DNA of 64,000 bases from Eubacterium multiforme (GCF_030813415.1 NZ_JAUSUF010000001.1:372001-436000), one strand, 5' to 3'; counted from the first letter of the stretch, positions 28,097 to 36,752 are shown. Notes: generated from the letters alone by a model not told the origin. A program made the numbers and translations.

Positions 28097-30448
28097 ATGA
28101 AGAAACAAAAAATACTTGCATTACTAATGGCAATTACAATTGTAACTGCTACTCTCCCGTTAGAAACTACTTTTGCTGCAACAAATAATGGAAAGCAAAG
28201 TACATCTACCATTCAAGAAAAGGATTTCTTTTATAAAAAGCTAGAATCTTTAAATAAAAGTATAAATCTAATTCTATCAAACACCCCTGATTCTGAATTA
28301 ACCAATTTACTCTATAATCCTATAATAAAAAACTATTTACCACTAAGAGAATTTATATCAAAAGTAGGTCCATCTAATTTAGAAAAATTTTATAATACAG
28401 ATGAAACTCATAAAAAGTTTTTAACTTGGCTTATAAGTAATACTAATGCATTAAATCTTTATTTATCTAGTGGAGATCCAATTTCAAACAATCAAATTGA
28501 TCCCCTTAATATATGGCTTAAAATATGGGAAAAAGACCCTTCATCTAGAAATGGATTTAATTTAAAGCTTGCAATTGCAACCTCTTTAGAACATTCTAAA
28601 GAATTAACCTTTTGGCTAGATGGAAAACAAAAAATAGACCCTGTTCATAGATACAGTCTCTATAAAGATTTAAATGACAAAAAAGAATTATTTGAGGTAT
28701 TTAACACCCTTGATGTAACTCATTTAAGACAAGTTATAAATGCTAAAATAACAGACAATGATATTCTTTGGATTAGAGATTATATAAAAAATAATAAACA
28801 AAATTTATTAAGTCAAGATAAAATTGCAGATAGTGCTTGGCTTATAAAATATACTGACAAAAACCCCTATGGAAAAAGTATTTTTGGTTCAGAATTTTAT
28901 GGCACTAACCCTACCTTTAAAACAGTTTTAGATTATGGCGGCGTTTGCGGTTCTATATCCCATTTTGGTGCAATGACTTCTAAAGCCTTTGGAGTTCCTT
29001 CAATGCCAGTTGGTCAACCTGGTCACTGTGCTTTTATATTTTTAAATTCAAAAGGAAAATGGGAAATTAAAAATAATATATCAGGTTGGAAAGAATCAAA
29101 TGGTGGCACACTAAACCCTTGGTCTAATGGCTCAAAAGGATATAATTCCTCCTATGATATATTAGTTGAAGATGCTTCAAAAGATGAAAAACTTTTATTA
29201 AAATCAGAACAATTCAAATGGCTTGCAAATGCATCTACTTCCTATGATAAGGCACAAAAAATACGTAATATAGGTATTAAAACTTTACCACTAAATTATG
29301 GTATATGGAAAGATAAAATAGATGAAATGCTAAAAAATAAAGAAACATCTACTGAAGAATATAGAACCGTTAATTCTGAAATTTTATCTACATTTAAAAA
29401 TTATCCAAAACCAATGACAGATCTTCTAAAGAAAATAAAAGATAAAGTTATTGCAAATGACAAAAAAGAACTTGCAAAATATATAATATCTTATAAAACC
29501 ACATTAAAAAATGTATCAGATAATGACCAAAAGGGTGTGGCTAATCTTCTTTTAAATGATATGGTCAAAGATGGTTTATTTTTAGCTACCTTTAGTTTTG
29601 ATGGTAAAAATGCTGGAAAATTAGAAGGAGTTACAAAGGATATTGAATACAGTTTAGATGGTGGCAAAACTTATAAAACACCAACAGAAAATTCTATGAA
29701 ACTAAGTGAAGAAGAATTAAAATCTATAACATCTGAAAATGGTATACTATTAAAAGTCAAAAATACAGATACAGCAATTTTACTTTCTATTTCAAAAGGA
29801 AATAGGGTAAATATTTCAGGAAATAATGATGAAAACTTAATTTTCGGTATAGATAAAACTATGGAATTTTCAACAGATAAAGGAAATAAATGGACTAAAT
29901 ATAATGGTGAAAATCTTCCTGACTTAAGCAAAGATGTAACTATATTAGTTCGTAGAGCTGCAACTTCAAACAAACTTCCAAGTGATGCTGCAAAAGTAAT
30001 TTATACTGCTAATAATAAACCTGAAGGATTAATACTACACTCTGATATGGAAGTTATTTCATATTCAAGTCAACAAGATAACGGAGGACAAGCTTCAAGA
30101 AATTCTATTGATGGTAATAGTAATTCCTTCTGGCACACAAAATGGGATAGAAGTGACAAAACTCCTTATGTAACTATAAAACTTAATAAAGAATATGATA
30201 TTTCAAAATTAACTTATCTTCCAAGACAAGATTCTGGAGTTAATGGAAATGTTAAAAAATATAATATATACACAAGTCTAGATGGAACTAACTTCACAAA
30301 AGTTGTTAGTGGAGAATGGAAATATAATAATAAAGCTATACAATCAGTAACTTTTAATAAAACTAAGGCTAAATATGTTAAATTTGAAGTAACTGAAGGT
30401 GTTTCTGGCTTTGCTTCAATAGCTGAACTTAATTTATATACAAATTAG
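28097..30448 (+). CDS. Exported transglutaminase-like protein with C-terminal CBM32 domain
   Basis: A 783-residue protein with a signal peptide (about 1-28, ending TTFAA). A helical region (40-270) leads to a cysteine-protease/transglutaminase-fold core with Cys284 (YGGVCGSISH), His310 (VGQPGHCAF) and a possible third residue Asn326/327. Two small beta domains (~500-640) follow. The last ~140 residues are a F5/8 type C/CBM32 carbohydrate-binding domain (WHTKWDRSDKTPYVTIKLN). It probably acts outside the cell on or near host glycans. Whether it crosslinks, cleaves peptides or deamidates is unknown. The start has a strong GGAGG site. It is monocistronic. Confidence 0.8.
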   Translation: MKKQKILALLMAITIVTATLPLETTFAATNNGKQSTSTIQEKDFFYKKLESLNKSINLILSNTPDSELTNLLYNPIIKNYLPLREFISKVGPSNLEKFYNTDETHKKFLTWLISNTNALNLYLSSGDPISNNQIDPLNIWLKIWEKDPSSRNGFNLKLAIATSLEHSKELTFWLDGKQKIDPVHRYSLYKDLNDKKELFEVFNTLDVTHLRQVINAKITDNDILWIRDYIKNNKQNLLSQDKIADSAWLIKYTDKNPYGKSIFGSEFYGTNPTFKTVLDYGGVCGSISHFGAMTSKAFGVPSMPVGQPGHCAFIFLNSKGKWEIKNNISGWKESNGGTLNPWSNGSKGYNSSYDILVEDASKDEKLLLKSEQFKWLANASTSYDKAQKIRNIGIKTLPLNYGIWKDKIDEMLKNKETSTEEYRTVNSEILSTFKNYPKPMTDLLKKIKDKVIANDKKELAKYIISYKTTLKNVSDNDQKGVANLLLNDMVKDGLFLATFSFDGKNAGKLEGVTKDIEYSLDGGKTYKTPTENSMKLSEEELKSITSENGILLKVKNTDTAILLSISKGNRVNISGNNDENLIFGIDKTMEFSTDKGNKWTKYNGENLPDLSKDVTILVRRAATSNKLPSDAAKVIYTANNKPEGLILHSDMEVISYSSQQDNGGQASRNSIDGNSNSFWHTKWDRSDKTPYVTIKLNKEYDISKLTYLPRQDSGVNGNVKKYNIYTSLDGTNFTKVVSGEWKYNNKAIQSVTFNKTKAKYVKFEVTEGVSGFASIAELNLYTN

Positions 30449-30519
30449 TTTTTAATAAAATAATTTAATATTAATTTGTTTATTACACAAATATACCTAC
30501 TCTTCTTTATCAATAAATC

Positions 30520-30550
30520 AAAGGAACAGATATTAATCTTCTGTTCCTTT
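30520..30550 (+). terminator. Terminator after the CBM32 gene
   Basis: Arms aaaggaacaga (30520-30530) and tctgttccttt (30540-30550) run into TTTC. Confidence 0.85.
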
Positions 30551-30575
30551 TTCTTTATTAATTTAAATAAAAAAA

Positions 30576-30615
30576 ATGAGTACCCGTTATATATTCCTAT
30601 ATAACGAATACTCAT
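30576..30615 (-). terminator. Terminator after the GGGtGRT gene
   Basis: An 18-bp near-perfect stem begins with atgagta; on the minus strand it is followed by an eight-T run. Confidence 0.85.
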
Positions 30616-30659
30616 AATCTTTATATCAAAACAGTTTAAATCTTCTTAAAGGCTTGATA

Positions 30660-31667
30660 TTACTTATTTCTCTTTGCAGCTTCTTCTACAGCAACTGCAA
30701 CAGCAACAGTAGCTCCTACCATTGGGTTGTTACCCATTCCGATAAGACCCATCATTTCAACGTGAGCTGGAACTGATGATGATCCTGCGAATTGTGCATC
30801 TGAGTGCATTCTTCCCATAGTATCAGTCATACCGTATGAAGCTGGACCTGCAGCCATGTTATCTGGGTGAAGAGTTCTTCCAGTACCACCACCTGATGCA
30901 ACTGAGAAGTATTTCTTTCCTGCATTTACGCATTCTTTCTTATATGTTCCTGCAACTGGATGTTGGAATCTAGTTGGGTTAGTTGAGTTACCAGTAATTG
31001 ATACGTCAACTCCTTCGTGATGCATTATAGCAACACCTTCTCTAACGTCATTAGAACCAAAGCATCTAACCTTTGCTCTATCTCCATTTGAATAAGCTTT
31101 TTCTCTTACTATCTTTAATTCTGAAGTATAGAAATCAAAATCAGTTTGAACATAAGTGAATCCATTAATTCTTGAGATTATCATAGCAGCATCTTTTCCA
31201 AGACCGTTTAATATAACTCTTAATGGTTCTTTTCTTACTTTGTTAGCTTTTTCAGCTATTTTAATAGCACCTTCTGCTGCTGCAAAACTTTCATGTCCTG
31301 CTAAGAAAGCGAAACATTTAGTTTCTTCTCTTAAAAGCATAGCTCCTAAGTTTCCGTGTCCTAAACCAACTTTTCTGTCATCAGCAACTGAACCTGGGAT
31401 ACAGAAAGCTTGTAATCCTTCTCCGATTGCTTCAGCAGCATCAGCAGCCTTAACGCAACCTTTCTTTATAGCTATAGCAGCTCCTAAAGTGTAAGCCCAT
31501 CCAGCATTTTCGAATGCGATTGGTTGAGTTTCCTTTACGATTGTGTATGGATCGATACCTGCTGCATCACATATAGCCTTAGCATCTTCTATTTTTTCCA
31601 TTCCGTATTTATTAAGTACTGGAACGATTTGATCTATTCTTCTTTCATAACTTTCAAATAATGCCAT
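30660..31667 (-). CDS. GGGtGRT family protein, function unknown
   Basis: A 335-residue cytosolic protein named for its motif, here ASGGGTGRTLHPDNMA with GGGTGRT at residues 259-265. Other conserved-looking segments are GLGHGNLGAMLLREE, FLAGHESFAAAEGAIK, MHHEGVDVSITGNSTN and a Gly/Ala-rich C-terminus. I recognise the family but no biochemical function is known to me. It lies 31 bp after a NifU-like scaffold gene, a pairing I believe recurs in anaerobes, which suggests an Fe-S or redox role. Codon use is less AT-extreme than its neighbours, suggesting high expression. Confidence 0.88.
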   Translation of the reverse strand: MALFESYERRIDQIVPVLNKYGMEKIEDAKAICDAAGIDPYTIVKETQPIAFENAGWAYTLGAAIAIKKGCVKAADAAEAIGEGLQAFCIPGSVADDRKVGLGHGNLGAMLLREETKCFAFLAGHESFAAAEGAIKIAEKANKVRKEPLRVILNGLGKDAAMIISRINGFTYVQTDFDFYTSELKIVREKAYSNGDRAKVRCFGSNDVREGVAIMHHEGVDVSITGNSTNPTRFQHPVAGTYKKECVNAGKKYFSVASGGGTGRTLHPDNMAAGPASYGMTDTMGRMHSDAQFAGSSSVPAHVEMMGLIGMGNNPMVGATVAVAVAVEEAAKRNK

Positions 31668-31698
31668 GATTAAATTCCTCCTTACAAATTAATTTAAA

Positions 31699-32391
31699 TT
31701 ATGCATGTCTTGGATCTACTAATTTAACAGCATCTGCAACTCTTCCGTATTGTCCTGCTGCTTTTTCCATTGCTTCGTTAGCACTCATTCCCTTAGCAAC
31801 GAATTCCATCATTCTGCCTAAGTGAACGAATTTGTATCCGATAATTTCATTATCTGCATCTAAAGCAACTTCTGTTACATATCCTTCTGCCATTTCAAGG
31901 TATCTTGGTCCTTTAGCAACTGTTCCATACATAGTACCAACTTGTGATCTAAGACCTTTTCCTAAATCTTCAAGTCCAGCTCCTATTGGAAGTCCACCTT
32001 CTGAGAATGCAGTTTGAGTTCTTCCATATACAATTTGTAAGAATAATTCTCTCATTGCAGTGTTTATAGCATCACAAACTAAGTCTGTATTTAATGCTTC
32101 TAAGATAGTCTTTCCTGGTAATATTTCTGAAGCCATAGCAGCTGAATGAGTCATACCTGAACATCCTATTGTTTCTACTAATGCCTCTTCTATTATTCCA
32201 TCCTTAACATTTAAAGTAAGTTTACAAGCTCCTTGTTGAGGTGCACACCAACCTACTCCATGAGTAAGACCTGAGATATCTTTTACTTCTTTAGCTAAAA
32301 CCCATTTTCCTTCTTCAGGAATTGGTGCTGGACCATGGTTAGGGCCTTTAGCAATTACACACATTTCTTGAACTTCTGTTGAATACATCAT
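31699..32391 (-). CDS. NifU-like iron-sulfur cluster scaffold-type protein
   Basis: A 230-residue protein with an IscU/NifU-N-like fold. Candidate cluster ligands are Cys49 and Cys56 (GWCAPQQGACKL), Cys77 (ETIGCSGMTHSAAMAS) and Cys106. The CSGMTHSAAMAS segment corresponds to the GCGAA.AS region of IscU. It is longer than IscU (about 130 residues) through N- and C-terminal additions, so it is not a plain housekeeping scaffold. It precedes the GGGtGRT gene in one transcript. A strong GGGAGGAG site precedes the start. The 40-bp dyad upstream may control both. Confidence 0.8.
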   Translation of the reverse strand: MMYSTEVQEMCVIAKGPNHGPAPIPEEGKWVLAKEVKDISGLTHGVGWCAPQQGACKLTLNVKDGIIEEALVETIGCSGMTHSAAMASEILPGKTILEALNTDLVCDAINTAMRELFLQIVYGRTQTAFSEGGLPIGAGLEDLGKGLRSQVGTMYGTVAKGPRYLEMAEGYVTEVALDADNEIIGYKFVHLGRMMEFVAKGMSANEAMEKAAGQYGRVADAVKLVDPRHA

Positions 32392-32419
32392 ATTCTAATT
32401 TCTCCTCCCTAATTATTAG

Positions 32420-32425
32420 ATTATA
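32420..32425 (-). promoter_or_regulatory. Candidate -10 element for the NifU-like/GGGtGRT operon
   Basis: TATAAT on the minus strand, 29-34 bp before the start codon, with a weak -35 (TTTTTG) 17 bp further up. A second candidate promoter (TTGATT, 18 bp, TATAAC) lies just above the dyad at 32467-32506. Confidence 0.35.
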
Positions 32426-32466
32426 AACTGTTTTTTTATGTACAAAAACTTAGTTTACATTTCTAG

Positions 32467-32506
32467 CTAGGTCAAAAACCATCCCACTGGGTTAGTTTTA
32501 TCCTAG
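32467..32506. promoter_or_regulatory. 40-bp interrupted dyad upstream of the NifU-like gene
   Basis: Three nested symmetric blocks share nearly one centre at 32487: ctagg/cctag, aaaac/gtttt and ccca/tggg. It may be an operator for a dimeric or tetrameric regulator or a leader-RNA hairpin. It matches no riboswitch I know. Confidence 0.5.
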
Positions 32507-32598
32507 TTATATTTTAGCAAATGTACACCAATCAAACAACTGTAATATTAAATTTTTTTATATTTTTGATAATTTTTTATTTCATTCAATTTATTTAA

Positions 32599-32627
32599 TT
32601 GAATTTTTTTATTAATTCTGATATAAT
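32599..32627 (+). promoter_or_regulatory. Promoter of tRNA-Leu
   Basis: TTGAAT (32599-32604), a 17-bp spacer and TATAAT (32622-32627) lie 40 bp before the tRNA. Confidence 0.75.
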
Positions 32628-32666
32628 ATTTTTCATTGGCGTACATTATTTAACAATGTATTTTAT

Positions 32667-32750
32667 GCCACCATGGCGGAACTGGCAGACGCACATGACT
32701 CAAAATCATGCGGTTTTACCGTGTGGGTTCGATTCCCACTGGTGGCACCA
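32667..32750 (+). tRNA. tRNA-Leu (anticodon CAA)
   Basis: An 84-nt class II tRNA. The acceptor stem pairs GCCACCA (32667-32673) with TGGTGGC (32740-32746), followed by discriminator A and an encoded CCA. The anticodon loop CTCAAAA, closed by CATGA/TCATG, gives anticodon CAA, reading UUG. A long variable arm (CGGTTTTACCG) and the T-arm GGGTTCGATTCCC confirm a leucine tRNA. Confidence 0.96.
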
Positions 32751-32762
32751 AATATTTTATAG

Positions 32763-32810
32763 AAACTCGTAAAGCATTGAATTTACTAACATTCAAAGTT
32801 TTACGAGTTT
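32763..32810 (+). terminator. Terminator after tRNA-Leu
   Basis: Arms aaactcgtaaa (32763-32773) and tttacgagttt (32800-32810) with an inner ttgaat/attcaa pairing are followed by TTCTTTTTG. Confidence 0.85.
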
Positions 32811-32965
32811 TCTTTTTGTAAAAAGCAGTACAACAGTAGTGCAACTATAAGTTGTTTTTTCTTCTTTTATTAAAATTATAAGACTAAATTGTAACAGAAA
32901 TACAACATTTCCAATATATAAAAAACAAACTTTAATTATTCTAAAACATAGAAAGAAGGTTACAT

Positions 32966-33376
32966 ATGAAAAAGAATATTTTTCTATTAGCATTATTAAT
33001 TGCAATTGTATCAGGTGCATATATTGGAGTTAATGACTATATGAAGGTTAATGCAACAAAAGCTTATGTAGACTTATTACTTTGTGAGGCCATAGACCAA
33101 TTAGCTACCATAGATTATAGAAGTAACCCTACTCAAGGTGATTACAATTCTGCAAGAAGTGTAAAAGTATTTAAAGATGCTGAAAATTATATACCACTAA
33201 GATTAAAAAATGACTATTATGACTGTCTTAAACTTTTAAAATATAAAAATGGCGATGAATTCTTTTATAAGAGAGAATCTTTAATAAACTCTTTAGGAAA
33301 TTTACTTGAAAAATTCAATGTACCAATTGATTATATCCAAAAAGAATCTTCATTGGTACAATCAAAATTTAATTAA
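32966..33376 (+). CDS. Small exported protein of unknown function
   Basis: A 136-residue protein beginning with a hydrophobic signal or anchor (MKKNIFLLALLIAIVSGAYI). A mainly helical, charged domain follows with Tyr-rich segments (NYIPLRLKNDYYDCLKLLKY). I do not recognise a family. The GAAGG before the ATG and the following hairpin support a real single-gene transcript. An overlapping frame on the other strand covers its 5' end but has no binding site and is taken as a shadow. Confidence 0.65.
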   Translation: MKKNIFLLALLIAIVSGAYIGVNDYMKVNATKAYVDLLLCEAIDQLATIDYRSNPTQGDYNSARSVKVFKDAENYIPLRLKNDYYDCLKLLKYKNGDEFFYKRESLINSLGNLLEKFNVPIDYIQKESSLVQSKFN

Positions 33377-33396
33377 ATTAATTCTTTATCAAAGTT

Positions 33397-33439
33397 AAAA
33401 GTTTCCACTTTTTTCAATTATTTAAAGTGGGAACTTTTT
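33397..33439 (+). terminator. Terminator after the small exported protein gene
   Basis: Arms aaaagtttccacttt and aaagtgggaactttt are followed by T-rich sequence. Confidence 0.8.
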
Positions 33440-33696
33440 ATATATTTATTTACTTTTTATAAAAAAACTAAAACGGTAATCTAAAAACCTCCTATCTCTA
33501 TTTTTTATTATCTTTTCTATCATTTGCCTCTATCTTAGGCTAAATCACCTTTTATCACATTTACAATTTATTCTTTATATAAAAATTCATTTTTATGCAA
33601 ATAACCATTAAATTTTATAAATTTATTTATCTTTCTGCTATATTTTTATTAATTTATAATTATATATTCTTAGATAATGCCTATCAATTACATTTG

Positions 33697-33716
33697 AATT
33701 GTATTTTTTTACAATT
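33697..33716. promoter_or_regulatory. Upstream dyad 1 of the clostripain gene
   Basis: AATTGTA and TACAATT separated by six T residues; a sister of the dyad at 33826-33846. It may be an operator half-pair. Confidence 0.4.
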
Positions 33717-33825
33717 TATTAATTTTACTTTTTTTACAAGTTCATATTTTTACATTAAAATACAAATATAAGAATTTTTTTACATATTTTTTATTATAAT
33801 TAAAATCTAATTATACATATTAATT

Positions 33826-33846
33826 AAATTGTATTTTCTACAATTT
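33826..33846. promoter_or_regulatory. Upstream dyad 2 of the clostripain gene
   Basis: AAATTGTA and TACAATTT separated by TTTTC, 139 bp before the clostripain start and about 130 bp from the sister dyad. Confidence 0.4.
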
Positions 33847-33984
33847 AACATATTAGTTTTACTACATATAAGAAAAAGTAATTCTATTCGTAAAATATAA
33901 ACAATTTTATATTAAACCTACCCGCAAATTAAGAAACATAATTAAAATTTATGTTAATATAATAAAATTTCAAGGAGGTTATTT

Positions 33985-35559
33985 ATGTTTAGTAAAAAGA
34001 AACTTTCTCTAATTACTACTGTTGCTGTTTTGGCCTGTTCTCTAGGAGGATTTACAACTGCTAATGCTGCTCCTAAATCGCAATCTAAAACAAAACCTAC
34101 TACCATAGCAAACAAAATTAAAAAAGCTAAAAGAGAGGCTAATGGTAAAAAACTAACAGTTATGATGTACGCTGATTGCGATAATAATCTTGAAGATTAT
34201 ATACTTCATGACATCGAAGAAATTAAAAGGGGCATTACAGAAGATCCTAATTTAAATGTTGTAGTACTTGTTGATAGAACTCCAGGATATTCTAATAATT
34301 CCTCAATACTAGGTTCTAATTTCACAGATACTAGATTGTACAAAATAGGTAAAAATTCTGCAAAAAGAATTAGTGGTAGTACTCAATTTCCTGAAATAAC
34401 TACTACAAGTAATTACGAAGCAAATATGGGTGATGCTCATACATTAAAGAAGTTTATTAACTTTTGTAAATCTAATTATAAAGCAGATAAGTATATGCTA
34501 ATTATGTCAAATCACGGTGGTGGTGCAAAAGCTAAAACTTCAAATTCACCAAACAAAGCAATCTGTTGGGATGATAGTAATCAAAATGACTGCCTTTATA
34601 CAGGAGAAATCTCAGATGTTCTTACTAAAAATGAATCTGTAGATGTTCTTGTGTTTGATGCTTGTTTAATGGGAACATCAGAAGTTGCATACCAATATAG
34701 ACCTGGTAATGGAAGTTTTGAAGCTAATACAATTGTTGCCTCTGCACCTGTAGTGTGGGGATATGGATTACCTTATGATAAAATATTTGGACGTTTAAAA
34801 GCTGGTGGAGGAGATAATGGACAAACTGATTCTACATTAGGTGGAAAGGAAAAATTCTTTGATCCTTCAACTGTTACAAACAACGAATTAGGAGCATTAT
34901 TTGTTGAAGAACAACGTGACTCTGTTAATGCTGCTCGTAGAACAGATCAACAGTTAAGCTGTTATGATCTTTCAAAAGTAGAAGCTGTAAAAAATTCTGT
35001 AGATACATTATCTAGAAATTTAAGTATTGAAAATAAGAAAAATGCTGTTGAATCTTTAAGAGGTTCTGGAACTAATACTTCATTAATTCATTATTTTAAA
35101 GAGTCTTCTGAACAAGAATGGATAGAATATCCTTACTTTGATTTATACGATTTTTGTCAAAAAATAAGTACAAGTAATAAATTTAGCAAAACTACTAAAG
35201 CGTTAGCTAGAAATGTTATGAAAAATGTAAATTCTTTAATTTTATATTCCTTTGGTGGAGAAAAATTCACAGGTTTTAAAGAAGGTAAAAATGGTATAAG
35301 TATATTCCTTCCAGATGGAAATAGAATTTATTCTGACTCATACTCTGGATATTCTATTCCTCATTGGGCTATACAAAGATGGTATAACTATCTTGATACT
35401 AATGCTTCTGGCTTAAGAAGTGGTTATGGAAAATTATCTTGGTGTAAAGATGGACTAGACTCTAGAATAAACAAAGTAGGAAACTGGTTTGAACTTTTAG
35501 ATTCATGGTTTGATAAAACAAATGGTCCAAGTGGTGGCTATAATCATCATAGATGGTAA
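33985..35559 (+). CDS. ccp: Alpha-clostripain, secreted C11 cysteine peptidase
   Basis: A 524-residue extracellular endopeptidase cleaving after arginine. It has a signal peptide (about 1-28, ending NANAAP-like TTANAA), a propeptide region, and the C11 catalytic pair His177 (MSNHGGG) and Cys227 (VFDACLMGTSEVAYQ). Clostripains mature by calcium-dependent autoprocessing into heavy and light chains. Length matches C. perfringens alpha-clostripain, the basis for the symbol. AAGGAGG precedes the ATG. A strong terminator follows, so it is monocistronic. The long upstream region with paired dyads suggests regulated expression. Confidence 0.94.
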   Translation: MFSKKKLSLITTVAVLACSLGGFTTANAAPKSQSKTKPTTIANKIKKAKREANGKKLTVMMYADCDNNLEDYILHDIEEIKRGITEDPNLNVVVLVDRTPGYSNNSSILGSNFTDTRLYKIGKNSAKRISGSTQFPEITTTSNYEANMGDAHTLKKFINFCKSNYKADKYMLIMSNHGGGAKAKTSNSPNKAICWDDSNQNDCLYTGEISDVLTKNESVDVLVFDACLMGTSEVAYQYRPGNGSFEANTIVASAPVVWGYGLPYDKIFGRLKAGGGDNGQTDSTLGGKEKFFDPSTVTNNELGALFVEEQRDSVNAARRTDQQLSCYDLSKVEAVKNSVDTLSRNLSIENKKNAVESLRGSGTNTSLIHYFKESSEQEWIEYPYFDLYDFCQKISTSNKFSKTTKALARNVMKNVNSLILYSFGGEKFTGFKEGKNGISIFLPDGNRIYSDSYSGYSIPHWAIQRWYNYLDTNASGLRSGYGKLSWCKDGLDSRINKVGNWFELLDSWFDKTNGPSGGYNHHRW

Positions 35560-35574
35560 ATTATAAATAATGAA

Positions 35575-35605
35575 AATAGGATCTCTTTTTTAAAGAGGTC
35601 TTATT
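35575..35605 (+). terminator. Terminator after clostripain gene
   Basis: Arms aataggatctcttt and aaagaggtcttatt are followed by a T-run. Confidence 0.85.
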
Positions 35606-35684
35606 TTTTTATTATTTTATTGGACATATCTTCCTTTACATAGTAAACTTTATATTCTAATACACAAAAGAAAGGATACATTAA

Positions 35685-36695
35685 ATGAAGTTAAAAACAC
35701 TTTCCCTATGTAATAAGATTATAATTATATCATCAATACTTTTTATTATAATTCTTATACTATCTATAATTATTTTTAAAAAGGTAAACCATAATTCAAA
35801 AGTCATAAATACTAATTCTACAAAAATAGTTCCACAGGATTCTAATGATTCTAAAGAAGTTAAAAATTCTTCAAATTTATCTTTTGGAATAGCAAATCTA
35901 AATAGCAAAATAGATAATTTAAATTTATTAGAGGAACCTTATAATTCTTCAGCTATATCATGTAAAATTCCAAATAGCTCAATAGTAAATATATTAGAAA
36001 AAGAAAAAAATTTTTACAAAGTAAAGTATAATAACAAAACAGGATATTTAAAGGAAGATTATTTGACTAAATGCAATTCAAATAAAATTAATCCTTCTGA
36101 TTTATCAAGTACTATTAAAGAAGATTTTATAAGATATTATGCACAGGATGATCCTAGATATGGTAATAATATTTATAGTATTATAAATAACAAATCACAA
36201 ATAATTGCAAATTCAGCCTGTGCTCCAACTGCTTTTGCAATAGTTGCTTCAACATTAAATAATACTGATATATCTCCACCTGAGTTATGTAAGTATTCAA
36301 TAGAAAAAAATACAAGAACAACTAATAGAGGAACAGATAGCAAATTCTTCAAAATTGCCTCTTCTGATAAATCTAAACCACAATATAACTTGAATCTAAC
36401 TTATACTTCAAGTATAAGAGAGGTAAAGAGACTGTTAAATGATAAAAAGCATTTAGTAATTGCTAATATGTGTCCTGGCCATGTTACTAAAGGAGGCCAT
36501 TACATTGTTTTATCTGGTTATAAAAAAATAAATAACTCAACTTATTTTAAAGTTTATGACCCTCACTGTTATAATCAATTTTACATATATGATGGTACTA
36601 TAATTGATAATATTAAAAATGATGGCTTTATATTATTAAAACAAAGTGTTTTGGCTAATGAAGGACAAGAATATTTTGTATTTTCTAGTAAATAA
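35685..36695 (+). CDS. Membrane-anchored SH3b plus C39-like peptidase protein
   Basis: A 336-residue protein with an N-terminal membrane anchor (11-31), a Ser/Asn-rich linker, an SH3b-like domain (~78-130; NFYKVKYNNKTGYLKEDYL) and a papain-like C39_2 domain (~145-330). The putative triad is Cys179 (NSACAPTAFA), His272 (GGHYIVLSGY) and Asp292 (YDPHCYN). SH3b domains commonly bind cell wall, so this is probably a surface enzyme acting on wall peptides or secreted proteins. No ABC exporter or bacteriocin gene is nearby, which argues against a lantibiotic leader peptidase. It follows clostripain but has its own upstream region. Confidence 0.82.
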   Translation: MKLKTLSLCNKIIIISSILFIIILILSIIIFKKVNHNSKVINTNSTKIVPQDSNDSKEVKNSSNLSFGIANLNSKIDNLNLLEEPYNSSAISCKIPNSSIVNILEKEKNFYKVKYNNKTGYLKEDYLTKCNSNKINPSDLSSTIKEDFIRYYAQDDPRYGNNIYSIINNKSQIIANSACAPTAFAIVASTLNNTDISPPELCKYSIEKNTRTTNRGTDSKFFKIASSDKSKPQYNLNLTYTSSIREVKRLLNDKKHLVIANMCPGHVTKGGHYIVLSGYKKINNSTYFKVYDPHCYNQFYIYDGTIIDNIKNDGFILLKQSVLANEGQEYFVFSSK

Positions 36696-36731
36696 ACTTA
36701 ACTTTTAAATTCTTAATAATTTGAATTACTT

Positions 36732-36749
36732 AATGTAAAAACTAAGTTA
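36732..36749 (+). repeat. 18-bp direct repeat, copy 1
   Basis: AATGTAAAAACTAAGTTA; 21 bp start-to-start from copy 2. Confidence 0.6.
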
Positions 36750-36752
36750 TCC

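Larger units (their letters stand above)
33440..33984. other. Gene-free stretch, 545 bp, upstream of clostripain
   Basis: Very AT-rich upstream region of the clostripain gene. It carries two similar dyads (33697-33716 and 33826-33846) and the AAGGAGG binding site. No ORF was seen. No pair of VirR boxes (CCCAGTTNTNCAC type) was found, consistent with reports that ccp is controlled indirectly through VR-RNA. Confidence 0.65.

Noticed and set aside
32793..33020. Minus-strand frame of 75 residues
   Set aside because: It covers the tRNA terminator and overlaps the start of the exported-protein gene, has no binding site and is low complexity.
33440..33984. VirR boxes upstream of clostripain
   Set aside because: No pair of CCCAGTTNTNCAC-like sites was seen; isolated CAGTT strings elsewhere lie inside genes.
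35685..36695. Bacteriocin-processing C39 system
   Set aside because: There is no fused ABC transporter and no double-glycine leader peptide gene nearby; the SH3b domain points to the cell surface instead.
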